This document shows positions 1-12,159 of a DNA stretch of 64,000 bases, piece after piece (within the stretch, counting starts at the first letter, position 1; the number at the start of each line of letters is the position of its first letter). The position numbers and the translations under genes were made by a program. The DNA comes from Aphrophora alni (Eukaryota > Arthropoda > Insecta > Hemiptera > Aphrophoridae): the NCBI GenBank assembly GCA_963513935.1, contig OY740765.1, positions 119,417,362 to 119,481,361 on the forward strand, written 5' to 3'. The notes under the pieces were generated by a model. That model worked only from the letters and a program-made list of their open reading frames with translations, was not told where the DNA came from and searched no databases.

Positions 1-460
1 AATATTAAATGTGGGCCTTTACAATTTCATTAAATTCATCATTACTCCAATTATATACTAATTTTTGTTTAGCAAATTCATCTCTATATTTTTACTGAAG
101 ATGGCGACATCGTTGTTGAAACACTTTAATACACAATATAGAAAGGTTAAGACACTTTTGACCAGATAAAGTTTGAAATGTATTTTATTTGAAAGTTGTA
201 TTATTGAAGAAGAACTACATTTTGGCGTAAAGTTAGGTTAAGTTAGGTTAGGGATGCATAGGAAGTGTACGGTAGTGAAGAGGAGGTCAAAAAACTGTAC
301 CTATGAAAAGCTTTACTAATCAAGCAGAGAGAATTTGAGAGTGTGGTAGGTATCAGGACACTTTTTTTAATATTTTTAATTTCATTACATTTATATTAAC
401 ATAAAATAATATACATGATTATTAAAAATTGCAAACCAATACTCTGGAAATTGTTTCTGA
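1..460. other. A+T-rich intergenic sequence
   Basis: I see no gene, RNA or clear repeat boundary here. A short TTAGG-like stretch lies at about 236-250. The frames are short and interrupted. Confidence 0.5.
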
Positions 461-1090
461 GGTAGAAATAAGAAAGAACCTTCCAAAAAACATGTCCGAA
501 AACGCTTCATTTTCAAGTTACGGTTAGCGACATATTTCACTCTAATTTCAGGTCCAATAGTGAAATCAAGTTATACTATAATTCTTATGAACCAAATTAA
601 GGAACACATTTGTTTGTTTTACATGTTATTTATCTGGAAAATCGAATAATGCAGGTTTCAGAACTAAATCTACAATCATTTTCTAAATACTAATTTAAAA
701 TATAAAAAAATTTAGTCGAAAAAAAAACACTTTTTTAAGTTTGGCGGAAAATAATTTTATTAAATTAAATGACTAAAACTCATAAAAACTTTGAACAAAA
801 TCGGAGAAAATCGATGTAAATAAAACCAATAGAAAACAAATGCAAATTACAGAAATTTTGTTTTTTATGAAGAAAAGAATAGAATTATGAAGAAAATGTT
901 TTGTACTGTTTAAAATTGTAACTTGTTTCTACCACATTATGGTACGTTTTGTTTTTAATAAAAGTCGAATTTTCTGTAACTTGTATTTTCTATTTACATA
1001 AATTTTCAATTTTCTCAGAATTAGATTCTCTACAAATTTTCTTCTGTTCGTTTTATTAACTACTTTGTTTTTTACGCCAAATGTAAACAA
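461..1090 (+). repeat. Interspersed repeat family E, copy 1
   Basis: The block aligns in the same orientation with 48300-48860. Shared landmarks are a phrase meaning 'accaaattaag.aacaaattt' (about 592 here, 48482 there), 'tatctggaaaat.gaataa' (630 and 48530) and the run of A/T with 'ctctacaa.ttt' near 1030. Divergence is high, so both copies look old. No coding potential is visible and the class is unknown. Confidence 0.6.
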
Positions 1091-1384
1091 TTGTGTTTTT
1101 TATTTTACTTCTGTTTGTTTTATTTTATACCACTTTACCCGGAATTGACTGAAGATACAGTTCTGGAACCTATTTTATTCAATTTTCCAAATGAAAAACT
1201 TATAGAACGACCAAGGGTATTCCTTTATTTGGGTTTCAAGAATTACAGTATAATTTAATTCACTTTTGGGGCAGAAATTAGAGTGGAATATTACGCTAAC
1301 ATTTGTTTATATGAATTTTTTCTTTCTTTTTTTTACCCCTAGTTCCCGAAATTTTTTGAATAAATTTTGAATCACTCTGTATTT

Positions 1385-1883
1385 GGAACTCCTCAAGGAT
1401 ATATCCTGGGTGCAGATTTGTAGAATTTAAACTATGACAACAGCCAAAAGATTGGTATGCAGGACGAAGCTCCTTGATAGGGTATGTTGATGATCTGGGA
1501 ACTATTTTACATGTGAAAACCTTAGCAGATGATATTAAATCAGAAGTAGGGTACTGGATGAAAGATTGTAGTAGTGACGAGCACACATTTTTTACATATT
1601 TTTATTGCCTTGATTTAATGCCTAAGGAGGAGTATAAATAGATGATGTAGAGGAAAGGCCGACACAAACTCCGACAGCAAACCAACACTTCTGGCTTTGG
1701 CAACCCACAACTATACCTTCATGATAGCCAACAACTATTGTCATATCGTCTTCAAAATCCTGGCAAAAACAACAATGTAAACTTGTAAGTCCAGGATATA
1801 AGGGCGTTACTGGGAATGAGGAGGTAGACAGGTGCTCTAACGCAGGAGGTGAATGTTCCTTCATCGACCCAGAACCTGAATAA
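1385..1883 (+). pseudogene. Degenerate non-LTR retrotransposon: reverse transcriptase and RNase H relics
   Basis: Three motifs of a non-LTR (Jockey/CR1-like) polyprotein appear in order on the plus strand. GTPQGYILG at 1385-1411 corresponds to the RT G-PQG-LGP motif. YVDD at 1483-1494 is the RT catalytic box. A C-terminal RNase H-like stretch, GVTGNEEVDR then FIDPEPE, runs from about 1803 to 1880 and ends at a TAA at 1881-1883; insect elements usually read G..GNE.AD..A and FIGPEP here. The RT motifs lie in different frames with a stop at about 1421. Only about 300 bp separate YVDD from RNase H, where an intact element has well over 1 kb, so the copy is frameshifted and internally deleted. The long minus-strand frames at 1296-1586 and 1622-1963 are antisense shadows of it. 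Confidence 0.6.
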
Positions 1884-1980
1884 ATTGGACAGAGAAAAAG
1901 AACCATGGATACTGTCTTTGATAACATACTTAAATAGTGTCTAAACTTGCTTCGCTTGTGCAATAAAATCTTTGCTTGTG

Positions 1981-2300
1981 GTAAGTCTTGAGCATTAATC
2001 GTATTTGAATAAAATCGAGCTACTAATAAAAGCGGTTAAGATTGATTTTTATTTATTGCCAATTATTCCTGAACTGAAATAGTTTATTACTTATAAATTT
2101 CAGACTGGTTACATTGATATTAAGATTTTATTCAAATTTGTTCAATTACAGTATAACACCGGGTATAAGGGTTTGAAAAGGTAAAGTTTGTAGTTTGATC
2201 TTTATATAGTAAGATCTTTGCATAGTATATCTTTATATGAAAAATGTAAATAAAAATAGTATATTTGCAATTTAAATACCACTAAAAACATTTGACGAGA
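1981..2300. other. A+T-rich spacer
   Basis: Nothing recognisable. The sequence separates the retrotransposon relic from the first family A fragment. Confidence 0.4.
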
Positions 2301-2519
2301 CGCCATCATGGTACTTACCCACCTCCATCATACAATGTAATACTAGCAGATCCTCTAAATGAAATGCCAAAAAACTGATGGCCACGGTAAAAACATTCGC
2401 GTGAGTTATGATGAGGACGATTAGGCCAATCCTTAAAAGAAGAAGAAAAGAGTCTTGTAAACAGAAAAATGTTTACCAAATAACGAGTACTTAACTTCGT
2501 AGAAACCACTTTGACAGAA

Positions 2520-3285
2520 AACAACACGATGGGTGCCATCGTGGTACTTACCCAACCCGATCATACAAGCAGATTTTCTAAACGTATTTTCCTAAAAATT
2601 TGTTTCCAGGGCCTTGTATGAAATGTTAAATTGTATTGGTAGACAGCAAAGAATCTTACCCAGTAGAACAGTTGTTACTGGTTATCTGAACCTAGTAAAT
2701 ACTACTATTCTTGACTTCGGCTATATGTGTACTTTTAAAAAATTTCCTGTTTAAGTGACTTAATTCTGGCGGATCTAAAATAAACGAATATCAAATTGTC
2801 TTGAAAGGTTCCTAAATTACATATATGACAATAAATGCGCTATTTGTCATAGAAGAGAGGTGAGGGTTGATACCATTACATACAGAATTTAAATATGCAA
2901 ATTTATATCTAATTCAGTGTGTTATAAGTTGAGTAACACAAAAGTTACATTATCAAAAAAACTGTTTAAAATCGCCGCCAATATGACATTTTCAATTTTA
3001 TTTTCTGAATTTCAATAGGGTTCTGTATGAGCACACTATAGTCCCCTTTATGAAATATCATGTTCCTAAATTAATTTTTGAGGCCATTTCGTGCTTACGT
3101 ACGAACAACATCGATGGATAAAGAAACGGAGTCGAATTTTTTTTCAGCTTCCTGAGGCCTTGAAACTTAAAGATTAATAAAATAACGGAGTTAGAATTTG
3201 TTACATTTACTATACTTCGTATAATAATCGTTCAAATAAGACAGAAGAAAGTACGACAGACACATCGAAGTTATCAAAGCATAAT
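2520..3285 (+). repeat. Interspersed repeat family A, copy A1
   Basis: Family A recurs at least seven times in the window. Its left block starts with 'gatgggtgccatcatggtac' and continues through 'ggccttgta' and 'aaattgtattggtaga'. Its right block has 'accattacatgcagaattga', 'gtgtgttataagtt' and 'gagcacactatag', then ends near an 'atacttcgtata' motif (3214-3225). This copy has both blocks (2520-2700 and about 2865-3225). A short extra piece of the left block lies at 2303-2345. No transposase or RT frame is present, so it is probably non-autonomous; the class is undetermined. Confidence 0.7.
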
Positions 3286-4240
3286 GAAAATATATGTAGG
3301 AATATTTATCTTATAAAGACACTGCTAGATCCTCTATACTTTAAGTCACTGCTAAACACTTCTGTCTATACCAAGTCACTACCATGGCTAAATTTGTAAG
3401 CGATGTCGAGAGGTGTAAGATTATCCGATATCTAAATGCAATATATGAGTAACAAGTGTGGACCTGTTATGAAAAACTCCTAAAACATTTTAGAAACAGT
3501 TTGTTAAAACCGAGCTTGAGAATATTTTTAATAATAAATTATAATTATAAATTATTGAAAATATTTTATAGAAAAGGTGAATGTTTAAACAAAATTCAAC
3601 AATATTCAAAAATTATTTTCTAACCAACCCTAACCTAATCTAACCTAACGTAACTTAAGCTAACCTAACCTAATCTAACGTAACCTCACCAAACGTTACA
3701 TAACATAAAATAAATTATTATTATTAAATTATTTATTAACTTTTTTCTCTAGAATGTAAGCATAATATGTAACACTGATTACGTTTTTGCACAAGGGTTT
3801 GGGTCGTTAAACATCATATTTCACTACAACTTGAACTAAAACTGATTTTGAGTTATTACGTTTTTATAATGCCCATGGACGATGTTTTGGTTTTTTACTC
3901 ATAACTCATGAACCTGTATTTATGGACAGATGGCAACTAATACGTTTTGAGTTTTGTTTGGGTTCTTAGAGGCTACACTTGTTTATTTATTAGTTAATTA
4001 ATTATCATATTCAATCAATACAAAATCGACTAATGATTTCATATCTATAAAACAAAATCGCATTTGCTGGATTTATTACAATAATAACTTCCTTGAGACG
4101 GCGCAAATTCCCGTCCACTTCAAGTACTGCTGGAGTTCTACATTATCTTGTGTAAGAAGGTGTTGATTGTGTCTAATTGCATTTCCTTAATTTTTTCCGT
4201 AACCAAATTAATGTTCAAATCACGATGTAAATTACTATTA
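3286..4240. other. A+T-rich intergenic sequence with degenerate CCTAA tract
   Basis: No gene is seen. At 3621-3690 there is a degenerate run of TAACC/CCTAA units, interrupted by variants such as taatc and taacg. It resembles the insect telomere repeat in its C-strand form. Such interstitial tracts are common in insect genomes and do not imply a chromosome end. Confidence 0.5.
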
Positions 4241-4244
4241 CATA

Positions 4245-4560
4245 TACAAAGTGATTGAAACAAATGTGATTGCTGTTTTAATCAATAAATATTAAAATTA
4301 GGGGAAAAAACTTTAAAAGGTAAACCTTACGATTTTTTGATATAAAACTAAAGATATCAAATTTTTTATATGACCCACAATTTTTCCCAATATGGTGGTC
4401 AGCTTTAAATTTCTTATGGGAATCCATATATTTTATTGCAATTTTGCATAACACGTATTATTTTAAAACTTTATAACTTTATTCTTGAATATTTTTCAAT
4501 ATAGCTAACCGTTTAGAAGCTTTTACATACCGTTTGCATACCACATATTTTATTTTTGTT
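4245..4560 (-). repeat. Interspersed repeat family F, minus-strand copy
   Basis: Read on the minus strand, this matches 7235-7520 and 49735-50045. All share 'cctaaacggttag', a Gln/Lys-rich A-run, 'atatcacctctagttttaa' and an end resembling 'gtttcaatcaccctgta'. Divergence is high. No coding sequence is seen. Confidence 0.55.
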
Positions 4561-5104
4561 TTAATAGTGTTTCTTTTATTATTGCCAAATACAATTTTCA
4601 AGAATAACTTGACTTATAATAGAGTTTTAATTTTTTTTTTCTCTCTCTTAAATAACTTGTCGTTCTTATTATCATGAAGGGAATTATATTTGTACCCCAA
4701 ATTGAAGATAAAACCATTATTTAAAGCTCCCACTAAAAATCGAATAAATTATAAATTTTCAATCTTTTACAAGGCGTAGATTCAAAACGGTTGAGTTTAA
4801 AAATACTCAAGAATAAAACATTTTAAAAATTAAATGTTCTAACCAAAAACGCGATTAACACATTGTGTTCTTATTTAAAAAATGAATTTGGTTGCTAGAT
4901 TGGAAAATAGCTCTGACCTTCCTGAATTTTCATGACATTCTTTCAAATCCCTTAAAAAAGTAAGGAAGATTCGCCTTTTAAAATATGTTGTATCTCTTAT
5001 AGTTTTAATGATCGTAATCATGTCATCTTGAGTTGATCACTCTCCATATTGATTAAAAATAAACAATTAATAGTAAATTTATTTTTCTGGTTGTTTAAAC
5101 GCGA

Positions 5105-5276
5105 AAAACTTATCCGTCATCATCACCTTGTGTAAAATAAGAAGAATAGAAGATGAAATAAAGGCTCCTAACCCTCGTGGTTAAAACACGAGTGGGTCAA
5201 AAGAGAGCGATCTAACCCAAGACTACATCCAAAGTTTGTAGATCCAACTAGAGTTCTTCGGGGTTGCCACTGAGGG

Positions 5277-5279
<3 letters not shown>
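5105..5279 (+). repeat. Interspersed repeat family B, copy B1
   Basis: Family B is about 200-230 bp. Landmarks are 'gtcatcatcacctt', a purine-rich 'aagaagaa' stretch with 'aataaag.ctcc', 'gatctaacccaagactac' and 'gtagatccagctaggttcct', then 'gggattgccac'. Other copies lie at 5500-5695, 15640-15830 (minus), 23525-23715 (minus), 35820-36110 and 58775-58975, with a fragment at 11405-11455. The compact size suggests a SINE or small non-autonomous element, but I see no clear pol III box. Confidence 0.7.

Positions 5280-5329
<50 letters not shown>
5280..5329. repeat. (TA)n microsatellite
   Basis: An uninterrupted TA dinucleotide tract of about 25 units abuts the 3' end of repeat B1. Confidence 0.95.
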
Positions 5330-5331
<2 letters not shown>

Positions 5332-5499
5332 AAACATCTGCCATCTCTTGTTTGTGATGATGTTAAGATGTGAAAAAGTAAAAACATTATCATTACATTA
5401 AGACATCTAAAGACGTATATATTACGTGAGTATACTTAGTATTAGAGGTTAATTGTTTGACGATTATCAAAGTTACTCTATACTTCGTATACTGGATAA

Positions 5500-5695
5500 G
5501 TAGAAAGTAAGAAAAGAGCATAAAATAAAGTACCCTAGCCCTTGAATACTTAGCGAGAAGATCGAAAAGGAACAAGAGATGGTCAAGAGACAACGGATAG
5601 GAAAGGAGACTAATTTAACCCAAGACTACAAGAATAATTTGTATATTCAGCTAGGTTCCTTTGGGATTGCCACGTACGTCATCACTAAAGTGGCC
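5500..5695 (+). repeat. Interspersed repeat family B, copy B2
   Basis: It carries 'aataaagtaccctagccctt', then 'taacccaagactac' and 'cagctaggttcctttgggat'. It lies about 220 bp after B1 in the same orientation. Confidence 0.65.
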
Positions 5696-6419
5696 CCTGA
5701 AGGTCAACACAAAAGATAACAATTTTTAAGAACTGAAGTTTCAACAGAATTAAGTAACAAAAGGGAGTTTAATATTTATACAGTTGGATCTACACCCAGT
5801 TATATATTGAACTCTTGTTTTATTTTATGAGAATGTGTGAGAAAAAATACTTTGTCACATTGGTTGATTTTTATTTAATTTTGAGTATGAGTAAGTGAGA
5901 AAGTTCGTGCAAAATTTTTGTATAGTTTGTTGACCTAACATTTAATTAATTTTATTCTTAATGAATCAGCTTTATTGAATGTATAAAATTGATTGTAATG
6001 ATAAGAGATGTTAATTTTCAAATCAGCTGATAATATGCAGTGTTTAATCCATTTTTAAACTGGAAAGAAAAAAAAACACCTGATATCTAAGTTCCTATAG
6101 GCTAAGTGTATTTAAGACTTTATATTAATTAAAAAAATTTGCTCTGGTTAAAAACAAAAAGACCGAGATATTGTTTAATTCTAAAAAAAAATCTTTACGT
6201 TCGGTCACATAATTTTCGAGCTCCGTTCCAATTTATTATTTTAACTGGATTAGTACTGTAATAAAATCTATGCCATGAGGTAGACGAAAAATGTTACTTT
6301 CACCTATTGCTTGTAAGTGGAACAGAGAAAGTAATGAGATGGGGGATTGTTTGATAAACAAATAACTTTCCATGCCCCTTGACACGTATTATAGAATGTG
6401 ATATCCTTAGAGGTTTACA
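5696..6419. other. A+T-rich intergenic sequence
   Basis: No gene or structured RNA is recognised. A motif 'gtgagaaagttcgtgca' near 5892 resembles the outer part of some family A copies (23980 and 44910), so part of this may be eroded family A. Confidence 0.4.
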
Positions 6420-6660
6420 ATCATAAGTACGGGCGTGGCCAACCCGAGAGATTCGAGAGAGCCTACATCCTTTTTAATGAAGTCTTGGATTAGATTCCTC
6501 TATTACATCTTTCCTATCATATCTCTCTTGAATACTCTTGTTCTCTTCCGACCTTGACGCTGAGTAGTCGAGGGCCAGGAGTCTTCATTTTATCTCCTTA
6601 TCTTCTTTTTATAAGGTGATGATGACCGAGAGGCTTTAAACAACAAAGAAAACAAGTTGA
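6420..6660 (-). repeat. Interspersed repeat family B, copy B3 (minus)
   Basis: The minus strand gives the family B order in full, from 'tcggtcatcatcacctta' through the 'aatgaagactcctggccctc' stretch to 'aatctaatccaagactt'. The unit is followed directly by the 'aacaacaaagaaaacaagtt' left edge of a family A fragment. Confidence 0.65.
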
Positions 6661-6735
6661 TGGGTGCCATCATAGTACTTACGCAGGTAGATTAGCCTAA
6701 ACAAGTAAAAACTCAAAAATGTAATATACAAAATT
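6640..6735 (+). repeat. Short repeat shared with 12665-12770 (family A left edge)
   Basis: From 'taaacaacaaagaaaacaag' to 'tacaaaatttgattt' this segment is almost identical to 12665-12770 and to 19823-19928. It starts like family A ('gatgggtgccatcatagtac') and then diverges after 'ttaggcaggtag', so it is a truncated subfamily. Confidence 0.7.
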
Positions 6736-7234
6736 TGATTTATACAGAAAGATTTTAATTTTGTATCAGCAGCAGGCTCCTATGCATACTGTAAAACCAT
6801 ACTACAACCTAGACTGAACATAAACAAAACACAAAGAAATTAAAACAGATTTTGCATAGAAACAACGCGAAAATTCAAATGTCTTTAAAATTATTCTTTT
6901 ACAAATATTCAATATTCTAACTTGCTCTTTCCAACTTTGTTTCAGGTCAAATAAACACCCCAATATTTCAAAATTTACAACCCGATATATTTTTAAACAT
7001 TTTTGAAATAATCACCTTCGTTACACAATCACTGCACTTATAAATAAAAGGTTCTGAAATTGAAATCAACTTTTAAATGTTATAAATAATGAATTTTGTT
7101 TTCAGACTAAATAATAATTGACTGATTATTAATTAAAGTTAAACCAATATTGAAGTTTAATTAGAACTTCCTAAATTTTAAAATGCAATTGGGATCAATT
7201 ATTGGTATACAAGTAATAACTTGATATGCGAATG

Positions 7235-7520
7235 TTTGAAACATTTAACTGCCTGTAGCTCCTAAACGGTTAGATATCTCGAAAATACCCAAGAATAAAA
7301 ACAGTTTTAAAATCATGTGATTTATCCAAAATCATCATAAAAATAGTAGCTCTTACATGAAAATTTAGAGTTGGCTGCCATATTGGTGACGTGAAATATT
7401 TGGATATCACCTCTAGTTTTAATTTTTAAAATCCTGGGAGTTACCTTTTTAAGTTGTATTGCAACTTTTTTACTTATTGAATAAAACCGGTCTCACCTGT
7501 TTCAATCATCCTGTATATAT
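7235..7520 (+). repeat. Interspersed repeat family F, plus copy
   Basis: It contains 'ctcctaaacggttagat', 'tcacctctagttttaa', 'atcctgggagttacct' and the end 'tgtttcaatcatcctgtat'. It is the best-preserved F copy together with 49735-50045. No coding frame. Confidence 0.6.
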
Positions 7521-8820
7521 TTATATATAAAGTGTGGTAGTAAAGTCCCTTCCCTCCCTACCTCAACTTTTATATGAAGTTAAATAGGTCTAAGCCATTT
7601 TGAGACTGTTAACTAGGTCACCTGAAGTTTCATTCATAATAATTTCGAATTTTTCACCTCTCCAAAAGGGAGATATTTTTGGGTACACAAAATTTTCAAA
7701 TGGTAACCCGCATCTGGTGACATGTCAAATTTAAGGCCAAAATTAATGGCACTCACGAAATATTTGTTTGGTGACCATAACCAAAATGGTGGCACAAAAT
7801 ATATTTGAGATTTTTAAATTTTATTATAAAATCAAATATATGAAATCAGAACACTAAACACCTTTTAAAATGTTCGCTAGACTAATCTGAGTAAAAGCAT
7901 TCGACGTTGAACTGAATTTTGCTGTCCCTCAAAAATGTGGTACTTTTGGGACCATTAAAATACAAAAAAGAATCGCGTCATGTGACATAAAATTAAGTTG
8001 TTTTTTTAAGTCAAAACTAATGGCACCAACAAATTTCACTTAATTTTTTTTTTTTTTTTTTAAATATGTGTGACATCCTCAAAAAATTTTATTGTATTTT
8101 TACAGTTAGTAAGAGAATTATATTTCGTGTGAACACTTAATCTAAATAATCACAACGAACCAACTGTTCAAAGGTTGGATCATCCGATTTCGTTCAAATT
8201 TTAGTGAATTGTGAGGAATAAAGTAGCAAACCCTTGTGAAAAATTACAACTGAACAAATATTACGATTTATAAATAATTGGCACAAAACTAAAATAACCG
8301 TTATCCACACAAAAAGCATGAGCTCTGAAGTTGACTTGTCGTAGGCCAACATAATTTCAGTAATCATCCTCCCCCCCCCCCAATTTAATAATAATTTTAT
8401 ATATATATATATATATATTGATTTTAATCAAATACGATTTACTTCGAGGACATGGTTATAGCACAAGTAAAACCAGTTTAAGTCCGTATTTAAAATAAAT
8501 AAATAAAATTTTCAAATATACCCATGGTTTATTTTTACTTTTTGATTAACAACTATCAAACTGGCATTTTTAGTAACGATTGAATTAAGTTCGTATTATT
8601 TAGTTTTGATCATACATCGTTTATTATTTCGTCTCAAAATACCTGGACTATATCGACTAAACTATTCATTAAATAATGACTAATTGAGAGCTGTCTTTTT
8701 AATTAGAAACATCTTTCATATAAGTGTGCTCGATCAACTTTCTCTTCACCTGCGGAATGTGGCTGACCCGGTAACACAGACTTTAGGACAGGCCCATAGG
8801 ATGTGGATTCGTTTCAACGA
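7521..8820. other. Unassigned A+T-rich sequence
   Basis: I see no gene. There is a C11 homopolymer (8371-8381) and an (AT)n tract (8399-8419). Fragments such as 'tgacatgtcaaattt' near 7720 recall the 'catgtgacat' motifs at 9783, 10034 and 10195, so a further low-copy repeat may be present. Confidence 0.4.
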
Positions 8821-9097
8821 GGTTAAGTACAACGGTCTCCTGGCCTAGTCTGATCACAATTTCTCTTTTCTCCTTTCTCTTGAGCCATCAAGATATAATA
8901 CCGACTACTGCTGGACATCTCTTCAGAGACGGAACAATCTTTTCGTTTTAAAGTTGAGGCCTTCGTATTAGCGTCGGTGAAATTTTAGAGTTAGTCAATT
9001 TTATAGTTCAATGTCCGAAGTACGGTTAATCTGAATATTTTAAAATAAAAAAAGAGTTTTTCCTCAATATTTCTTGTATGAATAGAATACAGAATAG

Positions 9098-9755
9098 GAA
9101 ATTTCTTAGTTAATACACGTATTGCTTAATAAATGCGAAAACTGGTTTTCCTCTGTTTATATTTTAGATAAAGACGGGGAAAAACGGGATATTGTACAAA
9201 TCAACCCCCTCTATCAATAGGGTGAGCCAAAAATTAGATACGATAAACAGGATGTTCTAAAAATTCCCAAAACATATATTTCATTTCAGCCTTGTCTTAT
9301 GGGAACAATGCAAATATTATTTTTTTCTCAAAGTAAAGCAAAAAATAGATTGAAATATGTTTTAAATTATTTCCTCTCTATTGGAATCTAGAACTATTTG
9401 TGAACTCCAGTGTATAATCGAAGGTGTATAGGACATTTCTTAGATAAACACGTATTATTTAAAAAAAAAAAAAAATTATATTATTCTAATTTAGATAAAA
9501 CCCTAAAATAAACCAAATTTTGTAGAAATATACCTCCTCTATCAATAGGTTGAGCGTAAAAGCAGGTACGATATGCAGAACGTTCCAAAAATTCATAAAA
9601 TAGAATTTATTTCAGCCTTGTCTTATGAAACAATGCAATTTTTTTGTGTTTTCTTAAAGTAGGAAGAAAAATAGATTGAAATATCTTTTAAATTATAACC
9701 CCAAACGTGGAAGCACTATTTGTGAACTCCAGAGTAAATTGGAAGACGCAAATTA
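9098..9755 (+). repeat. Family G repeat, two tandem diverged units of about 330 bp
   Basis: The first unit (about 9098-9430) and second (about 9431-9755) share 'atttcttag', 'ctctatcaatagg.tgagc', 'ttcagccttgtcttatg', 'aaatagattgaaatat' and 'actatttgtgaactccag'. Related pieces occur reversed at 13060-13190 and, more weakly, at 41390-41480 and 43310-43460. The pair recurs at 16256-16913. No coding frame. Confidence 0.7.
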
Positions 9756-10254
9756 AAAACATTTTCATAGCAACCTCCATCATGTGACATCATTTTAAAG
9801 GACATAAAAAAGACAATTTTATTTCTCTACTATATGAGGGTAGAAGTTGAATTTTGAGTTTTCTATTTGTCATGGATATTATTTAAACAAAACTAAAACA
9901 AACAGCAATTTCATTTTTTAACAGAGCACTTATTAAATAAATGAACACACTTCTATGTAGCCTATTTTTCCTATTAAAGCAAATCGAACCCAATTTTTGA
10001 AATGGGGTATTTTTTTTTTTTTTTTTTTTGCATCATGTGACATATCATTTTTAAAGAATCGTAAAAGGAAGCTGATGAGGTTTAGAATAAGTCACCATAA
10101 CTACTTTGGTTGAAATAATGAACTAACCCAACGAAAATGAAGGCACACTTTCTATATATCATTAGTTTTCTCTGATAATTACCTTTAAAATGAAATGTCA
10201 CATGATGGGAAAGAAATTTCCCCATTGGCTCACCCTTTCAAAAATTGGGGTCAA

Positions 10255-10760
10255 TTTTCCAACAGTTTTTAGTTCATATCTCATGTATTTTTCAACTTAA
10301 TACGCAAAACTAGATATAATATTTCCAGTTTTCAATTCTGCATGTAATGGTATCAACCCGCCTCTCTACGATGACAAATAGCGAATCAGTTGTAAAAATA
10401 TAATTCGAACATTGAGCTACGAAAACATGTGATGTTCGTATAGTTACTACATCCTGCAAGTTCTGAATGTAGCGAATTGAGGTTCTTTCACATATGTATA
10501 CTTTCAAGGTCCGAGATAGTGACACGAGCGAAGCGAATGGATATTTTTAACACATAAACATCTAGAGGCCTGTTAGAACCTAACCTACGCAAACAAGGCA
10601 CTAATATACACAATTGCAATGGTTCAGAATACCTGTATAAATACTGTTCTAAATAAACTTACCCTACTGAGCAAGGCCAATTTAATATATAGAATATCTT
10701 CTTATTTTGCTTTGTATGATGGGGCTGAGTAAGTACCATGATGGGTCTTATCACCATGTT
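10255..10760 (-). repeat. Interspersed repeat family A, copy A2 (minus)
   Basis: The minus strand runs from 'atggtacttactcagcccca' (10740-10721) to 'attacatgcagaattgaaaa' (10355-10336), giving both family A blocks. The 'gacacgagcgaagcgaatgg' stretch at 10521-10540 matches 47177-47196 in copy A6. It recurs at 17413-17918. Confidence 0.7.
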
Positions 10761-10867
10761 TTATAAAACGATTATGTTCGAGTTGATGACCGGGTTTCTC
10801 AGAGTATTTCATTGTGTTCAACGTAAATAACAGAGGTGCAATGCAACCTGCTGGAAATTCTCTGAAC

Positions 10868-11380
10868 CAGCTTTCATTCTGTTGCAATATTACCGATTAC
10901 AGATATATTACCAGCTTTCATTCTGTCGCAATATTACCGATTACAGATATATTTACTTTTTTTTTTTTAAATTCTCTGAACCAGCATGCTGTTACGATAT
11001 TACCGATTACAGAAATATTTACAACATACGAGTTTGCTAAAACGGACGCGAGGTTTTTACCTCGCCCTTCGCGCAGATACATAACGTTCTGCTTTCTTCC
11101 ACATTTACAATCTCGATATGCCCATGGAAGGAGCTTCTCAGCTTGGTACATGGAAAACCTTTCCTGTTTCCTTGTCCCACGCGATAAGGGTACTAACAGG
11201 AAGGAAGGTGGTTTTTAGTGATTAAGAATCTCACACTATTGGGAAGAGCGTATTTCTCCCTTTGTCTTTTGAAGATTTTCCACCTATCCTGCGAAATTTA
11301 AAAAAAAAAAATGGCTAAAACCGAAATTTTCTGAACCAGCTTTCATTCTGTCGCAATATTACCGATTACAGAAATATTTA
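10868..11380 (+). repeat. Four copies of a ~46-bp motif, scattered
   Basis: The motif 'ccagctttcattctgt.gca' followed by 'atattaccgattacag' occurs at about 10868, 10909, 10981 (with 'catgctgttacg') and 11336. The first two are direct neighbours. The last is separated by a family C copy (11040-11310), suggesting that C inserted into an existing short array. Recurs at +7158. Confidence 0.75.
11040..11310 (-). repeat. Interspersed repeat family C, minus copy
   Basis: This is the reverse complement of 13865-14100 at high identity. Shared landmarks are 'gtgtgagattctta', 'aaaaccaccttccttcctgt', 'cgcgtgggacaaggaaacag' and 'ttttccatgtacc'. It forms an inverted pair with 13865-14540 about 2.5 kb away. 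A third copy lies at 53870-54440. The 134-residue plus frame at 10814-11218 is only a chance frame through this repeat. Confidence 0.75.
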
Positions 11381-11455
11381 CAAATATTGAGATTCTAACT
11401 CAAGATTTCATGAAAAATGTGTAAATCCAGCTAGGTCCTCGGGATTGTTATGTCT

Positions 11456-12159
11456 ATACTCACTCTAGTGAGCTTTTGAGAGTCATATTATTGTGTTATT
11501 AAATCATTATTATCAGAGGCAACGTAAATTGTCGGTTAAAACGATTAAGTAAAAAATACCTTAAGAAATTTGTGTAAAATAACATTTTATACAAATCGTT
11601 TTTATGTTCCCACATAGTCGCAATATATAGAAAGTTGTATGATGGGTCAAAAAATCAATGTGGAGGTTTATGAGGCTATGAAGCTGATATACAAAAAATT
11701 ATTTTTATAGTCGGCACAACCAATTTTATTCAAATTAAAGTAAAATGTGAAGTTTAATGATTCAGACCTGTGAGCAAAATCAAATAAAACCTATTACGAT
11801 TTGTGTACCATTGACAAAATATAAAAATGAACCTCAACCTCATATTAGATATGATTTACGCTATTTTCTTTTGCAGAAATATAGCAAATTTACACCTTAT
11901 TTATTAGTTACTAATTGTTACTATCAACGGGGCTTCCAACACGAATATTTTAGATTTGACAGTAATTGTTAAATTAACAAAATACATATTATGGGAATCG
12001 AAATTAGCTCAAGAAGATTAGAGTTTTTGAGAATCTTATTTTATACAAATTTTATAGGCCTACACATTTATATTAAAATATATAATGAAACACCAACACT
12101 TCGGTCAAAATCAAGTAAATAACACTTTTAAAAATCCAACAGTTTGGTCTATCCAAGCC
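11456..12159. other. A+T-rich spacer inside tandem copy 1
   Basis: A family B fragment ends at about 11455 ('gtaaatccagctaggtcctc'). Beyond it I see no gene. The 71-codon frame at 11757-11972 has no recognisable motif and is repeated only because the whole unit is duplicated. Confidence 0.4.

Noticed and set aside
3212..3226. loxP-like words 'atacttcgtata' (also 5490 and 24029)
   Set aside because: They resemble a recombinase half-site but match only part of the 13-bp arm and have no opposite arm at the right spacing. They are an internal part of repeat family A.
10814..11218. 134-residue open frame, repeated at 17972-18376
   Set aside because: It crosses a short tandem motif and an inverted family C copy. 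The repeat at +7158 is simply the tandem duplication. No domain, and the minus strand is open there too.
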